Positions 56,005 through 64,000 of a DNA stretch of 64,000 nt are shown piece after piece (within the stretch, counting starts at the first letter, position 1; each line of letters begins with the position of its first letter). The notes below the pieces were generated by a model. It saw nothing but the letters and a program-made list of their open reading frames with translations, searched no databases and was not told the DNA's origin. Source of the DNA: Bimastos eiseni. Its lineage: Eukaryota > Annelida > Clitellata > Crassiclitellata > Lumbricidae. Location: positions 33,353,660 through 33,417,659 of the forward strand of contig OY365807.1 of assembly GCA_959347315.1 (NCBI GenBank). Reading direction: 5' to 3'. Made by a program: the position numbers and the translations under genes.

Positions 56005-56250
56005 ATCATCATATCTTTCTCTATCTCGGTTTCCAATCTCACCCACTCTGCTCTTTTGTTTATGCTGGAGAGGACTCCCAAAAGACCATTTCTGCCAGTT
56101 TGCTCATCCTCCTATCTCGCCTATTAATTTAATTTCTCCTCTGCTTGCACTCACCTGTAGTACACGAGTCAGGACTGATTGCCACTGTGGTACCATGCTG
56201 TCTCCTCAACTTGACCTTCCAAAATTTTGACCTGGCATCATAACAAACCT
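56005..56250 (+). mobile_element. Retroelement fragment related to 1160-1260
   Basis: Contains TACCATGCTGTCTCCTCAAC and a CTTGACC block shared with 1160-1260, preceded by a CATCATCAT run. Unclassified retroelement tail. Confidence 0.45.
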
Positions 56251-56389
56251 TACTATTGCTAATTTGATTTGCTGATCTACTTCAATCAATCTATCTATCA
56301 ATGAATTTATTGTTGCCAACCAACCTTGCAGTAATAGCAAAATCATAGGGATTGGTAGCAATAGGGGAACCCAAGGAGCAATTAGCCCC

Positions 56390-56500
56390 GCAATAGGGGA
56401 ACCTTTGTAGTTAGTCGAAAATAAAATAATGAGAACCCTTGTAGTTAGTCGAAAATAAAATAATGGGAACCCTTGTAGTTTCAGTAAGAAATAAAATAAT
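56390..56500 (+). repeat. 38-bp tandem repeat, three units
   Basis: Unit GGGAACCCTTGTAGTTAGTC plus GAAAATAAAATAAT, three copies. Confidence 0.85.
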
Positions 56501-57545
56501 TTGCCACTTTAAAATTATACAATAAATAATAATACTTGATGTAGCTGTTGTGTACACTGAGTCTATTTTCATGAATGTAGGCCTACATTACTCAATTGGT
56601 GTAAATTTCTCTCAGTTATTGTGGAGGTGTCATTACTTTGTCATCTTCTTATCAGCCCTCTCCCTGTAGCTGGTATAGACCATATAGTGTAACAACAACA
56701 GTTGATCTGTTCAAACACTAGAGACACAGACTGTAGATATAGATTATAAATGTAATTTTAATTAGACCCTGAGTGGCAGGTTATCACGTGATTGCACAAT
56801 GAAACCAAGCCTTAATTAATCAAGTTAATATCCAAAGTCAGAAAGACCTCCTATTGTGGATTAGCACTTTGAAAAAGTGTGAAGTTTTTAAGGAATGAGT
56901 TTTCAGTTGATGTTGAATAGAGACCCTCCTCAGCTACATCATTATAATTATGATGTCTAATTTTGAAGAACAGAACCTGCAGTCTACATCGAACCAAGCA
57001 TCACCAGTGTATAGTTTGTATAGTTTATCAATGCAACTGTACCAAATGAACTCCTATATTCTTGGATGTTATGCCAGTATCAGATGTATTTGCTTATTAA
57101 AATTTTATTATATACTGATTTATTCTACGTCCCAAGGTCAGATTTCTAGTTTTCTTATGAGGACCATCTTGTAAAGATGAATTGTCTTAATGTTCATCCA
57201 TTGAAGTCGAGGAATTCTTTGCTTAATCTACGATCAACTCCAATGAGAATGCCTTTAATGCACGGGTTAGCCATGTCTACACCACGATTTCTCTTGACAG
57301 TTTTGCAGCCTCTTTCGATCACCACAGTCTCTGTATACATATTATGTCAAAATCTGTTTAACATTTTAACACACATGTTTGTTGCTACAACGATCAACTT
57401 TGTATGGGATGTAACTTGCACCTTCCAACCTGATCCCACAATCCAGATGTCATTATCAGTTATTAATACAAATGGAAGTCATCGTCTCTCGATTATATGC
57501 GTGATTTGCTTCACTGGATTTCTGTTTTCCAGTGCGTTGCATTTG
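56501..57545. other. Stretch without a supported gene
   Basis: A 123-codon plus frame (57177-57548) and an unrelated minus frame opposite it exist, but neither matches a family I know nor has splice support. The region is surrounded by LINE debris. Confidence 0.45.
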
Positions 57546-57549
57546 TAAT

Positions 57550-57880
57550 CTCAGTCTGGATGTGGGGTGCCAGCCTACTTGCGTGAGTTTTGTCACCCCA
57601 TCTCGGGTTTGGCTGCCCACAGAAATCTTCTTTCAGCATCTTGAGGTGAACTTGTAGTTCCCTTTGTGTACACTTCAATGACGCACTGTCGTGCCTTTTC
57701 AGTGGTTGATCCGACCATTTTAATTACCTTCCTTCAGATCAACAGGCTGTGTTAGCTAGAGACTCTGCATATACCTTTTGCAAACATCTGAATACTGTTC
57801 TTTATTGCTGGGTTTGGCCGAGAGCACTTCTGAGTAGGTTATCTAGGAGGAGCACTATATAATTATAAGACCTGAGTGAC
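57550..57880 (+). mobile_element. CR1/L2-like LINE 3' end
   Basis: Tail GAGAGCACTTCTGAGTAGGT, GGAGCACTATATAATTATAA as in the other LINE ends, preceded by a decayed coding end (CCAGCCTACTTGCGTGAG). Confidence 0.65.
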
Positions 57881-58559
57881 TGGATGAGTTGAACATGATC
57901 CAATGTGGAGTTGAACTTGAATCATCCTTCAGGTAGCATCTTCCTCCTTCAACAGATAACATACATCGGAAATTATCTCAGGTCTACTCTGCTACGCTAG
58001 AGAAAGTCATCTGCTCCATACCAAATGACCAAATTGCACCAATCGTTTATTCAAATTTCTTCAACAGAGTCCCTGCTCTGCATGCTGATTGAGGAGGCAG
58101 TGGGGAGTTTCCCCATAGCCTAATCTAATATTGTTATGCCTTATGATGCCTCTCCATTTGTTCATTCCGGCCGTTATAAATTACAACAAAAGATTATTTA
58201 TCCTAATCTGGCATGTAAAACCTATACAATAAAATTCAACATTTCGCAAACTAATGAAATTATAGGGAGGATTAAGTTATTGCATGAGCTGACTAACCAT
58301 TAAAACATTTAATGGTATCTACAGGAATCTCAGGAGTGATGGCCTATGAGGGTTTCGTGTCCAAGTAACACCACCTGACCTGCTATGTCTATACCTTTTT
58401 TTTAGCCCAGTTGCCTTATGGATGCATGTAGACATTTCTGTATCTATATATGGATTTATGCCCTCTGTGGTACTATATACTGCAGATCCTATCTCTTACA
58501 GTATGTTGATGGTACTCATTACTCAGGCATAAATTTAAGTCACAGACAGCCTTGAAGCT

Positions 58560-58950
58560 GAGTGAATTGCTGAAGGATTGGAGGCACTTTGTGTGTCAAT
58601 GACTTCCAAATGTCCGTGTCTTATTCCTTGCAAAACTCGACTGATCTGTCTTGGTAACTGTCGGCAGCACCAAAAGGCAAGTCTTGCAGCTCTGATTTCC
58701 AGCTGCCTTTTCTCTACTTTGGTGCATGATCTGGGCGTGACACTCGACAAGCAGCAATTGACCTCTGAGTGCGTGAATGTCAAATATGCTTGCTCCTTCA
58801 TTTGCATTCGATTCACACTAAATGCCACTTGCTCTCTGCCAGATGTTTCTACCCGGATGCATTTAACATACATTGATATGCTCTGGAGTTTACTATTAAG
58901 AGTTTCCTCATCTAATCATTTTTGGTAATAGGAATGTGTAGTATTCACCC
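58560..58950 (+). mobile_element. LINE reverse-transcriptase remnant
   Basis: The frame at 58578 contains STLVHDLGVTLDKQQLTSEC, the conserved KNLGVxLD block that follows the reverse-transcriptase active-site region in CR1/L2/Jockey LINEs. Confidence 0.75.
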
Positions 58951-59377
58951 AACTGTTCAGGAATTCCAACCAAGCCTACTTGGCTCTATCAGGCCCAAAA
59001 AAGTTCTGAATTTTTTAGCCCAGCTGATGTGCAAGTTTTCACAATCTCAAGCATTATTCAATTCTGTTGTCTGTTGTTTGTTGTCTGTTGGTATCTACAG
59101 GAACCTCAGGAGTGATGGCCTATGAGCATTTTTTTGATTAGCATTTCCTTGTAAAATTGCAGAAAGGTGAAAGGTAAATAAATGTACAAATTCCATACAA
59201 ACTAAGCATCAAGAAAATGACACTTTAGAAATATTTATTACTCTGACTCAGTACTAATGACTCATAATACTCGGCACTCAGTGCTCGAGAGGAAATTGGA
59301 ATTCGGTTAATCCATACCTAATATGAAAGTTGGTATAAGAAGGTGCTAGTAATACATTACAGTGTTACATAATCCAC

Positions 59378-59523
59378 CAGAGGTGGCGATCTCGTTTGAC
59401 AGGTGGGGGTACATCCAATGAGAGGGGTAGGAAATGTTGGGGGGACACATGTATAACGTGTCCGCTGTCTGTGAAAGGTGGGGGGACTTGTCCCCTTCGA
59501 CCTCCCCGAGATCGCTGTCCCTG
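59378..59523. mobile_element. hAT-like MITE (146 bp)
   Basis: Ends CAGAGGTGGCGATCTCG and CGAGATCGCTGTCCCTG (CAG...CTG), flanked by TAATCCAC and TGATCCAC (7 of 8). GCGATCTCG is inverted at both ends. Confidence 0.65.
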
Positions 59524-60720
59524 TGATCCACGTAATTGGTACTTAGAAACTGCTGAATTTTAAGAATATTTTCATATGGGCTTCCTACATTCGACATGTG
59601 ATGTTGCTGCATTATATGTTGGACGTAAGAAGTCCATCAAAGACATTATTTCCACATTGGATACACATAAGTGGAAATTTTATCAGAATGGCATCATAGG
59701 TCTTGCAGAACTTTATTTGTGTCAATGTTCTTTTTGAAATTTGTATCAGTTGTGAAGCTTTACTATTTCAATGGTGCACCATTTCTAATTTAAAGACTAC
59801 TAAATGTCTTTCTGGTGACAACCATTTCTAATTTGAAGAATGTTAAACAAAGCAAAACAGTGTTATATTTGATCAATGTAAGTTTATATTAATTTGTTGT
59901 AAGTTAAAACCTATGATGCTTCCTTATGAACTTCTGAGATGCTGGCTATCCTTCTAATTCTCAGTGAAGACTGTTTCAACTGGTTTCATGCAATGTTAGA
60001 ACCATGAAATCATTAGCCTTATCCTTTGATGCATGAAAGAGATGTTCATAACAGTTTTTATCTGTTACTGATATTAGGTTCTCCTCAGTCCTGACAATTA
60101 TATGGGTACACGTAGGAATAGATACATGCGCTGTAGCCTACGCAGGCTATATTTCTTGAGCATGTGCCATTTCGTTCTGGCCATTGTCTGTAGACGATAG
60201 GCTGCTGTCCCAATCCATATTCGACTTCAGTCCTGTCCGTTTGGCTCTGCATTGAGCGACCAACAGTTTATTGTGCCAATTTCGGGTGCAGATGTTATAT
60301 TGCTTTCTCTCCCTCTGCTCTTCATTTTCCACTATCTCATTATGTTTTGCTCTGTCTATGTCTATGTTTCGTCTGGGTAAGTGTGTCTGAACTTGTTGCT
60401 TCCTGTTCCTCCAGTCTCTAATTCTACCCTTTCAATTATCTATGAGTCTATCTGTTTGATATATAAGTATATCTTGTGCTGTGCATTTTTATTTACATGT
60501 TTGTAGGTGTAACAGCCATTTCAAATTTCCAAGATAATCTCTGATAGATTGGTCTCACAGCAGCAGTGTCTGGTGATGTTTGTCTGTACATGTAACCTGA
60601 TAAAGAAAAATGCAAACCTTTGGGCAGGACCTAAGAAGAGCGAGGTCAGAGTTTCGGTATATGCTGAAACTGTATAACTCTGTAAGCTGTGCAGCCTTTA
60701 TAATGATATATGTGATACAA
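59524..60720. other. Intergenic stretch, no supported feature
   Basis: AT-rich; small frames only. No repeat boundary or exon identified. Confidence 0.4.
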
Positions 60721-60726
60721 GAGGTC

Positions 60727-61276
60727 AAAACCCGTCACTTGCTGCTTTTGATCTTTTAATTCGGTCATATTCTACAGCGCATCTGCTTCCAAATACTTTT
60801 TACGGAATCAAAATATCTTGTTGTAATCATTTGACTCTTTCATTAGAATAATCATAGCAGCTGAAAAACTCAAAGTTAAAGTTTCAGAATATTCATGTCA
60901 TCAAAGTTCTTAGCAGCCATTACTTTATTGCTGAGCAATAAAGGGCTATGCTCTGTAAGAAATAAAGCACACAGCATCAAAATCTGTTTACTATTTTGCA
61001 TATTATGGCAGGTCAGCATACGAAATCTAGGTCGTTCACAATGGATTTAACCTTTGAAAACATGCATATTTAGCAACGCAAATCGTGACACCACATGCAT
61101 CAAAAGTCATTTTTCTCCAACAAAATACTTGAATCCAACATTTTTAATTTAAGATATCTTAGATATGTAAAATAATTTTTTTTAAATATATCATAAAACA
61201 ATTTCTGTGTTTTGGACCCTTCTCACCTTTTTCAGTCTTTAGCAGAATAAATAGGAAGCGACAAGCGACGGGTTTT
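60727..61276. mobile_element. TIR element with AAAACCCGTC ends
   Basis: Left arm AAAACCCGTCACTTGCTGCT (60727) matches the reverse complement of the right arm AAAACCCGTCGCTTGTCGCT (ending 61276). About 550 bp, non-coding interior. Target duplication not resolved. Confidence 0.6.
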
Positions 61277-61974
61277 AAGCCCTGTTGTCACGTATGGGAA
61301 ACTCAGTGCCTCTATTTGCATAAACATATTTGATAACCTTTTAATTGTGCATTTAGTTGGAGCCGTTAATCTGCCAAGATATGTCGTTATAGCTCAGTTT
61401 TTTGCAATATCTGTACACTTCTGACTGTATATATATTTTATGTTAGGCAATTAGCCATAATAAGCATTTTTCAACCTTAAATATATCTTTAGATAAATTA
61501 TAAATGCCATAGATTCAGAGATTTCTCAGTGCAAGCATAATTAGATGGATAGATACAGTCTTTTTTTCCATACACACATTCATACTCTACTATGTGTGAA
61601 CAATAAACATACTACTGTGGTGCATTCATAAGTGTAAACTTGTCTAATGAATAAACACACCTCAAGTATGACTTACTTCAGACTTTCAGTCAGTCTGAGT
61701 ATTTAAATAGGCAACCATCAAGCTGCTACTTTATATGAAAGCGTTTCCAGCAACAACAGGAATGGGTTCAAACTATTACAAGACATTACATCAAAGAAAA
61801 TATTATGTACATGTGCAAAATACTCAAAAGGAACATAGGCCTATAATTTTATATGAGAGTGTGTTTTTGATTAAGATTATTAATGGTGTTGTATTAAGGA
61901 TTGTATCTGATGCACAACTGACATGCTAATCATTCTCACTTCTCAGAGGCTTGGTGCTGACAACAGGTGTTCAA

Positions 61975-62545
61975 TAATGCTAATAGAGGAGGAGGAGGAG
62001 GGAGGAGGAGGAGGAGGGCAGGGGGATCAGAGTGCGAGAGGGGATTGACCACCAGTATGTGGATGAGCAGCAAGCATATGTTGCATCCTCTCTTGGGATC
62101 AGACGTGAGCGAGCCGCTGTGTCCACTGGTTGACCCGTCCGTCTGCACCGGCTTGATTAGTACGTACTCACGTGGGGCCGGGAGGAAGGATCGGCCCCGT
62201 CTTGTGCTGACGGCAGCGCAGGCGCCGCTCCTCGCGCTGTCGCTCGCTCGTCGTCCTGGATAAATGTGCATTTATTGATCATCACTCCTCCTTGCATCCG
62301 TCGAAAGCAAATAGGCAAAGCCGCTGCACGCGAAGACGAGCTTGTGTCTCCGACTGATGTAAGGCATCGTGCGTGATGTGCGGACGATAGGCCGGCCTAC
62401 CTACGTACGGTCGACGGTTCCTTCTGTTGCGATGGTCAGTGCATGCAATCTGACTCCGGTGGATCTTCTGTAGAATGTGCACATGCGCTCACTGTTGCAC
62501 AGCACTTTGAAACATCTGATTCCGATCAAGCGAAACATAACGACG
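61975..62545 (+). promoter_or_regulatory. CpG-rich segment with donor: candidate first exon of a downstream gene
   Basis: A GGA-repeat run (61987-62022) opens a clearly CpG-rich block (GCAGGCGCCGCTCCTCGCGC, CGCTCGCTCGTCGTCC) unlike its surroundings. It ends with a strong donor, AACGACG then GTGAGTTT (exon end 62545). Every ATG I see before the donor meets an early stop, so this would be a 5' UTR exon of a plus-strand gene continuing beyond the window. Inferred. Confidence 0.4.
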
Positions 62546-63204
62546 GTGAGTTTCACAGAGTTGTGTTGTTCACGTGCTTGTACAGTTGTAGGTATCTATG
62601 GTGTATGAATCTAGACAATTAATGCGCCACCTGTTATGTGTATCAAAAATTGCTGCAATGACTTCAGTGAATGGGAAACGAAATTACTTACATGTTCACA
62701 CTTGTTTACTTGTTCACACTTGTTTACAAATTCATTTAGACTCTCAGTGTAGTTACAGCATGCTCTCTGAATGCAGGTTTACATGCAATTGCATCTACAT
62801 CCATTGTGATTTGTTTATTAGTTATTGTATTACTAACCTGGTATTTATTTATTAGGAACTGTATTACTAACCTGATTTTAAACATTGTTTTATTTAGAGT
62901 ATTAGCCATGGTTAACTAGGCTTGATTTGGAAAGTGGGAGACATTGACAATATGATCAAAATTAATTGGGAGCCACACAGAGATTGTACTTGATGTAGTC
63001 AGAAAGTCTTAACCTTTTTTTCATCTCACTGTAGTTTTTATTGTAATACTAAGTTATTTCTGATACAATAATTATACAGCTGCACTTTGCTTCTGATGAA
63101 TTTTCATTTCTTTCCCAAGCCATGAAAAAAGCAGGAGCAAGGGCTTCCCAGTCTACACTTTTTTGAGTGAGTCACCCCTTGATCTTGAATATGTGTAGAA
63201 TTGT
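62546..63204. other. Stretch without recognised feature
   Basis: AT-rich, possibly first-intron sequence of a gene extending off-window. Only short direct repeats (TTTACTTGTTCACACTTG-like at about 62700) are seen. Confidence 0.4.
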
Positions 63205-64000
63205 ATGGTTTCTAGACGGTGTCTCGGTCTCGAGACGTCTCGTTCTCGGAACCCTGTGGTCTCGGTCTTGCGGTAGTGGCTCGAATTTTTAGAAACTGTC
63301 TTGAGGTAAAAGTCTTGCTCTGTCTTGAACATGCAGTCTCGATAAATTTCGCGGTTACTGTCTTAAAATCTTGCGCTACAAACTGAAACCGGAATCTAGG
63401 AGAAATGGTAATTCTCGTTAATGCGCGAGTCATATGATACTGAAATCAATTCAATTATCTTAAAGTGGAAAAATGTCTGAGACAACCTGAAACTGTGAAG
63501 TTTCCTTTTACGCAATTTGAAATTATTGACAAAACAATGGCTATTGCGTGCCGTTTGTCATTGATGTAAAACCACCATAACCGAAACGATCGGAACAACT
63601 TCGAGTTTCTCAGGTTGTGTAAGGATATGCGCAAATTTATAATTTCGTTTGGTAGTCGATATCGAATTTGCTTGCTTAAAATCATCTAGAATATTTCAGA
63701 TGTGGCCAAAAAGGCTTTCTTTATACTATTCAGAAGATGGGCCGAAGAAGAGATATCGAAAAAGATAAAACGTGGCAATATAAAAGCTGTTCTCGAGAAT
63801 TGGTACTATATGCATTATAAGTTTCAAATTGAAATTACAAATGAACATTATTCCCAAAAACTTATACATTAGTATTTACAGCCTTTTATATAAGATCTTT
63901 TACTGCCTCGTACTGTCTTGAACCTAGTGTCTCGGTCTTGGTACCTCGCTGTCTCGGCACCTCACTGTCTCGGTCTCGTCTTGGTCTTAAAGTTTCAAGT
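63205..64000. repeat. GTCTCGGTCTTG-type repeat, both edges of a block
   Basis: GTGTCTCGGTCTCGAGACGT at 63219 and repeated CTGTCTCGGTCTTGG/CTCGCTGTCTCGG at 63905-64000 bracket about 560 bp. GAGACGTCTC is palindromic. The same word family occurs at 35995-36145. Probably one dispersed element, truncated by the window end. Confidence 0.55.

Noticed and set aside
57177..57548. 123-codon frame as a membrane protein
   Set aside because: No family match, an open frame exists on the opposite strand too, and it is embedded in LINE debris.
61967..62271. Overlapping Gly/Arg-rich and Pro/Leu-rich frames at the GGA run
   Set aside because: Open on both strands because of the repeat and high GC; no homology. 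I treat the block as a regulatory or 5' UTR candidate.

Overview
The window is from an AT-rich animal nuclear genome. Genes are split into many short exons by introns of about 0.1-3 kb, splice sites are GT-AG, and introns and spacers are packed with SINE, LINE and DNA-transposon remnants. The gene families (Fizzy-related, Patched, TATDN1), tRNA-derived SINEs, CR1/L2-like LINE tails and small hAT, PIF/Harbinger-like and piggyBac-like elements fit an invertebrate metazoan, possibly marine. I cannot name a phylum. None of the short open frames is a gene by itself; I built the gene models by joining exons by homology, reading phase and splice sites.

Layout. (1) 638-8172 (+): the 3' eight exons of a Fizzy-related/Cdh1 gene (APC/C activator), running to its Ile-Arg C-terminus; the 5' part lies off-window. 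(2) 8.2-11.5 kb: spacer with an inverted purine/pyrimidine minisatellite and a CpG-richer segment that may be the next promoter. (3) 11477-43318 (+): a Patched gene of about 27 exons and 1193 residues, with 12 membrane segments, a sterol-sensing domain, both Hedgehog-binding ectodomain loops, a very short middle cytoplasmic loop and a short C-tail. (4) 43908-51429 (-): a complete 11-exon, 294-residue TATDN1 (TatD-type metal-dependent nuclease), tail-to-tail with Patched and 589 bp from it. (5) 51.4-64 kb: no confident coding gene. It holds an ETS/X-box-like promoter candidate near 53.15 kb, a hAT element with a perfect 8-bp target duplication, an 838-bp foldback-like element, LINE debris and a CpG-rich, donor-terminated candidate first exon near 62.0-62.5 kb.

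The three genes share no obvious pathway: Cdh1 in cell-cycle proteolysis, Patched in Hedgehog reception and sterol transport, TATDN1 in DNA cleavage. The most unusual points are: Patched with substitutions at transmembrane residues tied to ion coupling (Ser-Asp instead of Asp-Asp in TM4, Lys at the usual TM10 acidic site); two independent short tandem duplications that copy a splice acceptor, one in fzr and one in ptch; a 34-bp array carrying acceptor-like sequence and AATAAA four times just after the penultimate ptch exon; a scattered family of tiny TTAA-flanked palindromes; a perfect 20-bp intronic hairpin; and facing YY1-like motifs inside a repeat.
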